DNA of 26,018 nucleotides, from positions 1 through 26,018 of the forward strand of contig JAIVFU010000092.1 in NCBI GenBank assembly GCA_020829485.1, read 5' to 3'. This document shows positions 7,404-14,607 of the stretch, in pieces. Position numbers and translations under genes: made by a program. Under the pieces are notes generated by a model. It ran no database searches. It worked only from the letters and a program-made list of their open reading frames with translations, and had not been told where the DNA came from. This stretch comes from Nostoc sp. CHAB 5834. GTDB lineage: Bacteria > Cyanobacteriota > Cyanobacteriia > Cyanobacteriales > Nostocaceae. The stretch's first letter is position 1; the number at the start of each line of letters is the position of its first letter.

Positions 7404-7793
7404 ATGTCAGACATAACTAATGTTTTAGCAATTGCGGCAGGTGCGGTTCCTGGGGCGTTATCTCGGTTTCATATTACAGAATGGACAAAAGCTAAATTGG
7501 GGACAAAATTTCCCTATGCAACATTTGCTATTAATTTGACTGGATGTTTAGCGATGGGTTTCTTTTTCACAATTTCCCAAGGAATTACAGGCTATCCCAA
7601 GGAATTGGATTTACTCATTAGAACTGGATTTTTAGGTTCTTACACCACATTTTCAACCTATGGCTTTGATACTTTAACTCTATGGCGTAGCAAACGAACC
7701 GTTGCCACAGCTTTTTATTGGGCTGGGAGTGCAATTCTAGGTTTAGGAGCAGTGATTGTTGGAGTAGCGATCGCCAAGCTTTTCGTAAAGTAA
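7404..7793 (+). CDS. crcB: Fluoride channel FluC/CrcB, first paralogue
   Basis: A 129-residue, four-helix membrane protein of the CrcB/FluC family, which exports fluoride across the plasma membrane as an antiparallel dimer. Family motifs: GAVPGALSRF (14-22 region), FAINLTGC with the conserved Asn, and GFLGSYTTFSTYGFDT with the central TTFST track. Charged residues sit mainly in loops 1 and 3 (R, K, K, K and R, K, R), predicting N-out/C-out. The second gene shows the opposite bias. ATG 7404 has no strong Shine-Dalgarno. It is followed after 60 bases by the second paralogue on the same strand. Confidence 0.92.
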   Translation: MSDITNVLAIAAGAVPGALSRFHITEWTKAKLGTKFPYATFAINLTGCLAMGFFFTISQGITGYPKELDLLIRTGFLGSYTTFSTYGFDTLTLWRSKRTVATAFYWAGSAILGLGAVIVGVAIAKLFVK

Positions 7794-7853
7794 TAAAAAT
7801 GGTTGAGATGTAGCTTACGAAAAACGATACACAATCAATTTTAGGTAAAAGCA

Positions 7854-8252
7854 ATGGGTTTTTTAAAAGGACGTTATTCCCTAGCTGTAGCGATCGGGGC
7901 GATTTTTGGAGCCTTAAGTCGTTTCTATATAACTGAACTGGCAAAAGCTATTTTTGGAATAAATTTCGGCTTTTACGGCACATTCTTGATTAACGTGTCT
8001 GGCTGTTTATTGATTGCTTATATTTTGACTCTAGCAACCGAGAATATTCGCATCATCTCGCCGGAACTTCGCCTGATGACGACAACAGGCTTCTGCGGTG
8101 CATATACTACTTTTTCTACCTATGGTTTGGAATCAAAAGGTTTTTTAGATAAGGAAGATATGACGATGCTGTTAATTTACTGGGTTGGTAGTGCGATCGT
8201 GGGAATGATTTGCGTCCAAATCGGTGTCTTATTGGCAAGAAGAAGCATGTGA
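7854..8252 (+). CDS. crcB: Fluoride channel FluC/CrcB, second paralogue
   Basis: A 132-residue FluC paralogue with IFGALSRFYITE, FLINVSGC and GFCGAYTTFSTYGLES. Lys and Arg are concentrated at the N-terminus (MGFLKGR), loop 2 and the C-terminus (ARRSM), while loops 1 and 3 are acidic, predicting N-in/C-in, opposite to its neighbour. Paired FluC genes usually make a heterodimer of two fixed-orientation subunits; that is inference for this pair. ATG 7854 has AGG about 8 bases upstream. The gene ends 34 bases from the convergent tnpB. Confidence 0.92.
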   Translation: MGFLKGRYSLAVAIGAIFGALSRFYITELAKAIFGINFGFYGTFLINVSGCLLIAYILTLATENIRIISPELRLMTTTGFCGAYTTFSTYGLESKGFLDKEDMTMLLIYWVGSAIVGMICVQIGVLLARRSM

Positions 8253-8265
8253 ACTACCCACACTG

Positions 8266-8281
8266 ACTTGGAGTACCAAGT
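8266..8281 (-). other. Hairpin downstream of tnpB (possible element right end)
   Basis: ACTTGGAGTACCAAGT is a 6-bp perfect stem with a 4-base loop, 5 bases past the tnpB stop and 13 bases from the crcB2 stop. Together with the hairpin at 8285-8320 it gives two consecutive stem-loops at the 3' end of tnpB. That fits the structured right end and guide-RNA scaffold of IS200/IS605-type elements. The exact element border is not determined. Confidence 0.45.
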
Positions 8282-8284
8282 ACA

Positions 8285-8320
8285 GTTTAGGCTTCTGTAA
8301 TCATAGGGGAGTGCCTAAAC
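8285..8320 (-). other. Hairpin spanning the tnpB stop codon (candidate omega/reRNA 3' scaffold)
   Basis: GTTTAGGC at 8285-8292 pairs with GCCTAAAC at 8313-8320 around a 20-base loop. The TAA stop of tnpB (8287-8289) lies within one arm. In TnpB systems the guide RNA is processed from the 3' end of the tnpB transcript, so a stem across the stop codon is a plausible scaffold element. No guide boundary can be assigned from one copy. Confidence 0.45.
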
Positions 8321-9528
8321 TTAGACTTTCGCCCAAGAGTAGGACTTACCTCCCCTCCTACAGCAGAGACGGCTGAACCTTCCGCCTTTATCATTCTGAT
8401 GCCTTCTGCTCTAATATTCGCTGCTGCGTTTCCATCGCGGTCATGATGAGTATGACAATGAGGACAAGTCCAGTCACGGACATCCAACGGTATCTCACCT
8501 ATTTGATAGAAACATTTTTGACAAAGCTTGGAACTGGGAAACCATCTGTCAATTTCAATCAACTTTCCACCTCTGCGTTCTAGCTTATAGGCTAAAAAGT
8601 TGGTGAATGTTCCCCACCCTACATCAGATATTGATTTTGCCAATTTATGATTGCGTACCATGCCCAATACATGAAGATTCTCTACTATGACAGCTTGGCT
8701 ATCGCTGACCAACTTATAACTAAGTTTATGTAGAAAATCCTGCCGCGAATTACTAACTCGCTCGTACACCTTGGCAACAACTTTTCCATATCTATTTCTT
8801 GATTGACTTCCTTTTTGTTTACGGGCTAATTTTTTTTGTTTGCGTTTGAGATTTTTTTCATGTTTAGCAAGATGCTTAGGGTTATCGTATTTAGAAACTT
8901 TTTCGCCGTCAGTGACGACTGCAAAGTGTTTCAACCCCAAATCAATACCATAGATTTTACCCTCTGAGATAACGGGATTTTCACTCCTCTTCGCTCCACT
9001 TGGGCAAAGCCCAAGACCGCGCTGCTCCTCAATTTCAGTGAGTATAGATGCAAGGTATTTACCAGACGGCGTTTTGCTTACAGTTACAGTCTTGATTTTC
9101 CCCTCAATCGGTCTATGTATTCTGGCTTTAATTACCCCAATGTTGCCAGGAAGTTTAACATTACCATCTACGATCTTAACGTTTTGAGGATACTGGATAG
9201 ACTGTTTACCATGCTTAGATTTGAATTTAGGAAATCCAGCACGGTTCTCAAAAAAGTTTTTGTAAGCTGTAGTTAGATTCAGTGTCGTAGCCTGTAAAAC
9301 TTGGCTATAACAATCAGCTAACCACATCGTATCTTCAGCTTTTTTGAGTGTAGGGAGAAATGCGTTGAGTGCTGCGCGTGTAAGTCCTTTCCCTGTTTCT
9401 TTATAAGTCTCAATTGACTTATTTAGGGCGTAATTCCACCACCAACGAGCGCAACCAAAAGCTTGGGCTAATTGGATTTCTTGCTCTTTTGTTGGATATA
9501 AACGAACTTGGACAGCTTTGTGCAACAC
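8287..9528 (-). CDS. tnpB: TnpB RNA-guided endonuclease, IS200/IS605 (IS1341-type, no tnpA)
   Basis: A full-length 413-residue TnpB. The N-terminal helix-turn-helix region starts HKAVQVRLYPTKEQE. The RuvC-like triad is Asp196 (YGIDLGLKHF), Glu283 (AVIVENLHVLGM) and Asp365 (HDRDGNAAANI). The zinc finger is C336-x2-C339 and C355-x2-C358. All catalytic residues are present, so it looks intact. The family protein is a guide-RNA-dependent nuclease cutting next to a short target-adjacent motif. No tnpA transposase is nearby. The start is GTG 9528 behind a very strong GGAGGTGAT; an ATG between them is in another frame. Residues 171-185 (GLGLCPSGAK and flank) correspond to an inserted palindromic repeat. 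It lies directly after the crcB pair, convergent. Confidence 0.93.
   Translation of the reverse strand: MLHKAVQVRLYPTKEQEIQLAQAFGCARWWWNYALNKSIETYKETGKGLTRAALNAFLPTLKKAEDTMWLADCYSQVLQATTLNLTTAYKNFFENRAGFPKFKSKHGKQSIQYPQNVKIVDGNVKLPGNIGVIKARIHRPIEGKIKTVTVSKTPSGKYLASILTEIEEQRGLGLCPSGAKRSENPVISEGKIYGIDLGLKHFAVVTDGEKVSKYDNPKHLAKHEKNLKRKQKKLARKQKGSQSRNRYGKVVAKVYERVSNSRQDFLHKLSYKLVSDSQAVIVENLHVLGMVRNHKLAKSISDVGWGTFTNFLAYKLERRGGKLIEIDRWFPSSKLCQKCFYQIGEIPLDVRDWTCPHCHTHHDRDGNAAANIRAEGIRMIKAEGSAVSAVGGEVSPTLGRKSKFRHSPMITEA
8986..9026. repeat. Palindromic dispersed repeat inside tnpB
   Basis: The segment contains CTTGGGC-AAA-GCCCAAG (8999-9015) flanked by TTCGCTCC and CGCGCTGC, a pattern I recognise as a dispersed repeat of Nostoc-type genomes. 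It encodes the peptide GLGLCPSGAKR between the first domain and the RuvC core of TnpB, keeping the frame open. A related TTCGCTCC block occurs at the thrC-cpcT junction (20490-20497). Confidence 0.5.
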
Positions 9529-10090
9529 TTAACATCACCTCCTTGATATATCTATCTTACCATGATATATATTTTCTGATAAGCTCTTGAAATAAAATAA
9601 TTGTTGATTCGTCATACATCTAATATTTGTCTTTGCTCTTGCAAAAAATCAATATTAAATGCAATCCTTATCAACCACCTTATATCCCGCCACTGATTCT
9701 GGGTACAGAATTCAGATGGGGGACTTACGGCGTAATAGTTAAAGATTTTAAATTATGGCTAGCGCGATCGCACTCGGATTAAATGCGATCGCTCCTGGGG
9801 ACTAGGGGTAAGTAATTTTGGCATTGCTGATTGCGGTATGAAAACGATTGTGCATTCCGGTGCAAATCCTTGTAGAGACGTAAAATTTTACGTCTTTACA
9901 TCCAAATTCATACCTCGATTCAGCAACGCCCAAAATTCAATTACTGAATTGATTTCTCTTCAAACAGTATTAGTAAATTTTAAATTTTATTCACTCAAAA
10001 TTTTGAGAAAGTGCAATTAAATAAAACCAGTGCGATCGCTTGTAACGTAAAATTAGTTTCCATCCGGCATTTGCTAATACCTTGACACCC
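9529..10090. other. Non-coding gap between tnpB and ilvA
   Basis: About 560 bases. The tnpB ribosome site lies at 9535-9545, followed by AT-rich direct repeats TGATATAT that may be part of the element's left end. Two HIP1 octamers lie near 9764-9790. A 30-bp palindrome is at 9871-9900. The ilvA promoter should be in the last part; no clear operator or attenuator (leader peptide with Ile/Val/Leu codons plus terminator) was seen. Confidence 0.5.
9871..9900. repeat. 30-bp near-perfect palindrome
   Basis: TGTAGAGACGTAAAA followed by TTTTACGTCTTTACA; 14 of 15 positions pair and the exception would be a G-U pair in RNA. It shares the GTAGAGACG arm with elements at 311-319 and 25483-25491, so it belongs to a family of dispersed palindromes whose inner arm differs. 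Confidence 0.6.
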
Positions 10091-11602
10091 ATGTATTGCG
10101 ACTACCTCATCCAAATCCTGACTGCCCGTGTGTACGATGTTGCCCAAGAAACACCACTGGAGTATGCCCCAAATTTGTCTGCGCGGCTGAATAATCAACT
10201 GCTGCTGAAACGTGAGGATATGCAGTCAGTATTTTCTTTTAAACTGCGGGGTGCTTATAACAAAATGGTGCAACTCTCACCAGATATATTAGCAAAGGGT
10301 GTAATTGCCGCGTCTGCGGGGAACCATGCTCAGGGTGTCGCCCTTGCAGCCAATCGCTTAGGAACCAAAGCGATTATCGTTATGCCAGTAACCACACCCC
10401 AAGTCAAGGTGGACGCGGTTAGAATGAGGGGCGGAGCAGTTGTCTTACATGGAAACACTTACGACGATGCTTATAGCTATGCCCGTGAATTAGAAATAGA
10501 AAAAGGTTTGACGTTTATTCATCCTTTTGATGATCCTCATGTAATTGCTGGACAGGGAACAATTGGGATGGAAATTTTACGACAATATCAGCAACCCATC
10601 CATGCGATTTTTGTAGCGATTGGAGGGGGTGGATTAATTTCTGGGATTGGGGCTTATGTAAAACGCTTGCGTCCCGAAATCAAGATTATTGGCGTTGAGC
10701 CAGTAGATTCTGATGCAATGTCTCAATCGCTAAAAGCCGGACATCGGGTGCGCTTGTCTCAAGTAGGGTTATTTGCTGATGGTGTGGCGGTGCGAGAAGT
10801 AGGTGAAGAAACCTTCCGTTTGTGTCAGCAGTATGTAGATGAAATTATTTTGGTGGATACAGACGATACTTGTGCTGCGATTAAAGACGTGTTTGAGGAT
10901 ACGCGATCAATTTTAGAACCAGCCGGTGCATTAGCGATCGCAGCTGCCAAAGCCTACGCCGAACGAGAACAAATCGAGGGACAAACCTTAATTGCTGTCG
11001 CCTGTGGTGCAAACATGAATTTTGATCGCCTCCGCTTTGTGGCAGAACGGGCAGAGTTCGGCGAACGCCGCGAAGCCATCTTTGCAGTCACAATTCCAGA
11101 GGAACGGGGAAGTATTCGCCAGTTTTGTGAATGTATTGGCAATCGTAATCTTACTGAGTTTAATTATCGCATTGCCGATGAAAAAACAGCCCATATTTTT
11201 GTCGGCGTGCAAATTCAAAATCGTGCTGATGCTGCAAAGATGGTAGAAAACTTTGAAGCTCAAGGATTTGAAACCATTGATTTAACGGACGACGAACTAA
11301 CTAAATTACATCTGCGGCACATGGTAGGTGGGCACTCTCTCTTAGCTCACAATGAATTGCTCTACCGTTTTGAGTTTCCCGAACGTCCCGGTGCATTGAT
11401 GAAGTTTGTTACTTCCATGAGTCCCGACTGGAATATTAGTCTTTTTCACTACCGCAACAATGGGTCAGACTACGGACGAATCGTTGTTGGTATCCAGGTT
11501 CCCCCGCACGAGATGGGAGAGTGGCAAGCTTTTCTCGATAACCTGGGCTATCGCTATTGGGATGAAAACAAGAATCCAGCGTACAAGCTGTTTTTGGGAT
11601 AG
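10091..11602 (+). CDS. ilvA: Threonine ammonia-lyase, biosynthetic
   Basis: IlvA deaminates threonine to 2-oxobutanoate, the first step of isoleucine synthesis, using pyridoxal phosphate. The PLP lysine is in SFKLRGAYNKM (Lys51), phosphate and carboxylate contacts in ASAGNHAQG (about 74-82) and AIGGGGLISG (about 185). The C-terminal third carries the regulatory ACT-like domains with a clear FEFPERPGAL segment, the expected site of isoleucine/valine control. Length (503 aa) matches the long, regulated form. I start at ATG 10091 (MYCDYLIQILTARVYD), the usual family start; an in-frame TTG three codons upstream is less likely. No Shine-Dalgarno is apparent. It is convergent with the winged-helix gene, separated by a G/C repeat. 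Confidence 0.96.
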   Translation: MYCDYLIQILTARVYDVAQETPLEYAPNLSARLNNQLLLKREDMQSVFSFKLRGAYNKMVQLSPDILAKGVIAASAGNHAQGVALAANRLGTKAIIVMPVTTPQVKVDAVRMRGGAVVLHGNTYDDAYSYARELEIEKGLTFIHPFDDPHVIAGQGTIGMEILRQYQQPIHAIFVAIGGGGLISGIGAYVKRLRPEIKIIGVEPVDSDAMSQSLKAGHRVRLSQVGLFADGVAVREVGEETFRLCQQYVDEIILVDTDDTCAAIKDVFEDTRSILEPAGALAIAAAKAYAEREQIEGQTLIAVACGANMNFDRLRFVAERAEFGERREAIFAVTIPEERGSIRQFCECIGNRNLTEFNYRIADEKTAHIFVGVQIQNRADAAKMVENFEAQGFETIDLTDDELTKLHLRHMVGGHSLLAHNELLYRFEFPERPGALMKFVTSMSPDWNISLFHYRNNGSDYGRIVVGIQVPPHEMGEWQAFLDNLGYRYWDENKNPAYKLFLG

Positions 11603-11604
11603 GG

Positions 11605-11696
11605 GAGTGGGGGAGAAGCAGGGGAGCAGGGGGAGCAGGGGGAGCAGGGGAAGAATAACAATCCCCTACTCCCTACTCCCTACTCCCTACTCCCCA
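11605..11696. repeat. G-rich then C-rich heptamer repeats (possible shared terminator)
   Basis: A run of GGGGAGCA-type units (11605-11652) is followed after AAGAATAACAAT by CCCTACT heptamers (11664-11696). The two blocks are imperfectly complementary, so the region can fold into a long GC hairpin between two convergent genes. It may end transcription from both sides; that is inference. The right block also encodes the last residues of the winged-helix protein. Confidence 0.55.
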
Positions 11697-12714
11697 ATAT
11701 CATATTGGAGTCCCAAGTATAGAAGCCGATTTGGTTAGGAACCCTAGAGAATCTGCCTGTCCGATAGCCTCTAGATAATTCGTTCAGCACCTTATTTTTA
11801 ACCTCTCGAAGTTGCTGAGAATCTAGTTCTCCATAAATTCCGGCGATGACTTCAGCAACGCTGAAAACTTTACCTGGATTTTCTTCAAACAAAGAGGTGA
11901 GGGCATCAATTAAAAATTGACCCTCAAAGGCTTTGAGCATCGGTACTGCTTTTGTCGGGGGTACAAAAGGCTTCTTGTTTTTGTTTTTGATGTTCCTAGA
12001 AGCACCATTGCGGTTACTTGGGGCTACCAAACTTAAATCCAGAGTATAACAACCTGGCTCATCAGGAATAGTTACCCAGTAATTCCTTTCTCTGCCTTGG
12101 GTGAGGGAAGATTGAACCCTACCTTTAACTACTTTGAATACGTTGGAATCTAACTCTCCATAAAGCGATCGCACGATAAAATCGATATGACATACAGTAC
12201 CTATCTGCTCTTGCAATAGCTGTTTTATAGCTTCCATTCGGGAAAGAGCCTGATTATACTGCGGTAGCATCGGGATTTCGGCCACCTTTGTTGAACCATC
12301 GTTGTTCTCTGGGGCGATCTTTGGATCTGGCGATGTCGTTGAAGGTTGACTCTCTTTTGTATCAACAGCAGAAAAAGAATTATCGATCTCAACCAAGTCT
12401 TTGTCTGCAACTTCTGACTGTACAGACTCCACCAAGTTAATTTCGTCGATGTCATCAAGAGGCGATAAAAACCGCAAAGAGCCTTCTTGGGAAACATTTG
12501 AGGTTTCATCAGCTGCCGTCAGACTTGATATTTGCTTGCTGTCATCAGAAAAAGACCAGTTAGACAACAACGCTTCTACATGATCGAGCTGCTCCCGCGC
12601 TTGCACAAAGAGGCGTTCATACTCTTCTTTGAGCCGAGCATAATAGTCTCGTAATTCCAACAATGGCGAGAGAAAAGTACCTGGAGGTGGTTCTAATTGT
12701 CCATTTTGAGTCAT
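11680..12714 (-). CDS. Protein with duplicated winged-helix-like domain, unknown function
   Basis: A 344-residue protein not matched to a named family. Residues 14-50 look like a coiled coil (LELRDYYARLKEEYERLF). Residues 55-150 are acidic, Ser/Asp-rich and probably disordered. Two copies of one domain follow, at about 159-225 and 268-334: each has a helical start, then YGELDS, a KVVKGRV / EVKNKVL helix, a basic turn (LTQGRERNYW / LSRGYRTGRFSRV) and GCYT / GFYT. This layout resembles winged-helix DNA-binding domains; that is inference. The last residues (LGSRE and stop) are encoded by a heptamer repeat, so the native C-terminus was probably altered. It lies 10 bases after the zinc-ribbon gene and is likely co-transcribed with it. 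A role in transcription or DNA binding is plausible but unproven. Confidence 0.75.
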   Translation of the reverse strand: MTQNGQLEPPPGTFLSPLLELRDYYARLKEEYERLFVQAREQLDHVEALLSNWSFSDDSKQISSLTAADETSNVSQEGSLRFLSPLDDIDEINLVESVQSEVADKDLVEIDNSFSAVDTKESQPSTTSPDPKIAPENNDGSTKVAEIPMLPQYNQALSRMEAIKQLLQEQIGTVCHIDFIVRSLYGELDSNVFKVVKGRVQSSLTQGRERNYWVTIPDEPGCYTLDLSLVAPSNRNGASRNIKNKNKKPFVPPTKAVPMLKAFEGQFLIDALTSLFEENPGKVFSVAEVIAGIYGELDSQQLREVKNKVLNELSRGYRTGRFSRVPNQIGFYTWDSNMILGSRE

Positions 12715-12724
12715 AAGGCTTCAA

Positions 12725-12970
12725 TCAATTTAAATCGATGTCACTTTTGTAAGACATTGCTCTGGGTTTTGCTTTGTGAGATGCTGGCTGGGATTTCTTA
12801 GGCGGTTGGGGAGGGCGACATCTCTCACAATATAAGGGTCGAGGCCCGAAAGTCTCGCGCTTTGTCAGATCGTTACACTCTTTACAGACAAACTGGAAAA
12901 CACGAGTATGAATCTGTCTTTTGTGCGCCCTGACAGTATATTCCCTAACATCAATGAATTTACTTGCCAT
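12725..12970 (-). CDS. Small zinc-ribbon protein, unknown function
   Basis: An 81-residue basic protein starting [27 protein letters not shown] and LYCERCRPP give two C-x2-C pairs about 20 residues apart, a zinc ribbon. The C-terminal tail is rich in Pro, Lys and Ser. I chose ATG 12970 because the extra 21 residues upstream (from 13033) are hydrophobic and untypical and this start gives a compact basic domain. It ends 10 bases before the winged-helix gene on the same strand, so both are likely in one transcript. It could bind nucleic acid or act as a partner of that protein; neither is shown. Confidence 0.75.
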   Translation of the reverse strand: MASKFIDVREYTVRAHKRQIHTRVFQFVCKECNDLTKRETFGPRPLYCERCRPPQPPKKSQPASHKAKPRAMSYKSDIDLN

Positions 12971-13317
12971 AATCAGGATTGTGAATTGCTCTCGTATCAA
13001 TGTCCTATCAATATAGCTATTCAAGCAAATCAAGCTGCATCAGTGTGTGTTTATGTAGAAGTTTTATTCAAATCAGTGAATTTGACACCTACCATAAAGT
13101 CAGGGTAAGCGCATAAAAATATGTGGCCAATAACACAGAAAAGTTGACAGAGTTATGATGTGAACGAAAAATTGAAGTATTAAAGATGTTAAGTAGTAGG
13201 CTAATAAAATAGGCATCTATCAGAATTGGGCGAATCAGTCATATAGCACTATCTCTAAAAATCCTCAGAAAAAACAGTTAAAAATTTAAATAAGTGTAGA
13301 AAGAAAACGTGTTCATG

Positions 13318-13409
13318 AGACATCTGGTGAAAATGAATTGTTTTGACGTTGCATTGCAACGTCAAGACAAGGGTTTCAGGTAACGCATAATTAATTTCTG
13401 GAGATGTCT
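13318..13409. repeat. MITE-like element, copy 2
   Basis: Second copy of the element at 291-380, 92 bp, with ends AGACATCTGG and GGAGATGTCT (the left end is diverged in the last bases). The right half is identical to copy 1 from GCAACGTCAAGACAAGGG to the end. Its central palindrome is GACGTTGCATTGCAACGTC; the middle base is T where copy 1 has A. Confidence 0.7.
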
Positions 13410-13423
13410 ATTACAGAAAAGTT

Positions 13424-13453
13424 AAAAACCGTCCCCGATTAGAAGGAACGGTT
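13424..13453 (-). terminator. Rho-independent terminator of the GH2-galT unit
   Basis: On the minus strand, about 54 bases past the galT stop, AACCGTTCC pairs with GGGGACGGTT (with a U-G pair) around a short loop, followed directly by a run of five T. Confidence 0.7.
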
Positions 13454-13506
13454 AAGGCAATTTGTTGTTCAAGAAGTGGACAAACAGAAATAAATAGGTA
13501 GGTTTG

Positions 13507-14607
13507 TCACGCCGAAATTGGTTCTTCAATATTTACCACCACAGCCTGTAACTCTTTCGCTTTCTCTTCTGGCAAAGCATCATTGGCAAACATCCCTGCT
13601 GCAAGTTCAGTTCCCGCTAGATACTTCAGCCTTTCGCTTGTCCGATATGGTGGAAAAAACTCGGCGTGTAAATGCGCTTCGGGATGGGCTAAACCGTCAG
13701 TTGGCGCTTGGAACCAAGCCATTAAGTAAGGAAATGGCCGATTCCACAAGCCGTCATACTTGAGAGTGACACTTTTTAACGCCTTGGCAAGTCCCCAACG
13801 TTGCTCTGGAGTAAGATCCATAAAAGTGCCAACTGGCTGAATTGGCGCAATCCAAACTTCATAGGGATAACGAGCGCATACCGGGACAAATGCGATCGCA
13901 TCCTCATCTTGATAAATAATCCGTTGATTGTCTGCAATTTCCTTCTGAATCAAGTCTTGCAGTAAACCCCGTTGATGTTTTTCATAATACTCCTGCTGCA
14001 TTGACAGCATCCGCGCCGGAACAGGGGGTATAAAAGGATAGGCGTAAATTTGCCCGTGGGGATGGTGCAATGTTACACCCACCTCTACACCCTTATTTTC
14101 AAAAGGCAGCACGTACTGAATTTGGGGATTTGCTCCTAATACGCGGGTGCGATCGCCCCACACTTCTAAGAGCAAATCAAGGTGTTCCAATTCCAGAGAG
14201 CTAAGGGAAGCTTGGGCATTTTGAGCAAAAACCACCACTTCACACGCCCCATTAGCAGGCAATGTTTCCACAATACACTCTGGTGGGTCGTGTGCCGTTT
14301 GAGCCATTGAGGGAAAGCGATTATCAAACACCGCCACATCATACTTACCTGGGGGTAGTTCTGTAGGAAACTCCGGTTTCGTAGTGGGTGCAAGGGGGTT
14401 ATATTCCGGGGGCGGCATGAAAGTCCGCCCTTGACGGTGAGAAGCGTAAGCAACCCATTCGCCGCGTAAAGGATGCCAGCGCAGGTGAGGATTTGCCTGC
14501 ACTGGTTCATTACTAGGGCTAGTGGCGATGATATTCTCAGCAATCGGGTATCGACTGTATAAGGTCAGTGGGCGACCATCCGGCTTTAACAGCTTGTGGG
14601 AGTACAT
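13507..14607 (-). CDS. galT: Galactose-1-phosphate uridylyltransferase
   Basis: GalT transfers UMP between UDP-glucose and galactose-1-phosphate in the Leloir pathway. The active-site triad is H182-P-H184 in [14 protein letters not shown], the second His being the uridylylated nucleophile by family analogy. Other family segments are [13 protein letters not shown] (43-54), FDNRFPSM (94-101) and the C-terminal [11 protein letters not shown]. The Cys pair that binds structural zinc in the E. coli enzyme is not visible in the matching region (about 55-70), so this is probably a zinc-poor variant. Length (366 aa) is normal. ATG 14607 lies inside the end of the GH2 gene (22-base overlap), with AGGA 8 bases before it, so translation is likely coupled. 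A terminator follows. Confidence 0.93.
   Translation of the reverse strand: MYSHKLLKPDGRPLTLYSRYPIAENIIATSPSNEPVQANPHLRWHPLRGEWVAYASHRQGRTFMPPPEYNPLAPTTKPEFPTELPPGKYDVAVFDNRFPSMAQTAHDPPECIVETLPANGACEVVVFAQNAQASLSSLELEHLDLLLEVWGDRTRVLGANPQIQYVLPFENKGVEVGVTLHHPHGQIYAYPFIPPVPARMLSMQQEYYEKHQRGLLQDLIQKEIADNQRIIYQDEDAIAFVPVCARYPYEVWIAPIQPVGTFMDLTPEQRWGLAKALKSVTLKYDGLWNRPFPYLMAWFQAPTDGLAHPEAHLHAEFFPPYRTSERLKYLAGTELAAGMFANDALPEEKAKELQAVVVNIEEPISA

Larger units (their letters stand above)
12971..13506. other. Non-coding gap with MITE and galT terminator
   Basis: About 535 bases. The part nearest 12971 should hold the promoter of the zinc-ribbon gene. The middle (13100-13317) is AT-rich with nothing recognisable. 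A MITE-like element and the galT terminator occupy the right part and are listed separately. Confidence 0.6.

Noticed and set aside
9529..10090. Attenuator or T-box-like control of ilvA
   Set aside because: No leader peptide rich in branched-chain codons and no terminator/antiterminator pair; the one clear palindrome is a dispersed repeat far from the start.
11605..11696. Small gene or regulatory leader after ilvA
   Set aside because: The sequence is simple heptamer-like G/C repeat; the frame crossing it is an extension of shadow translation.
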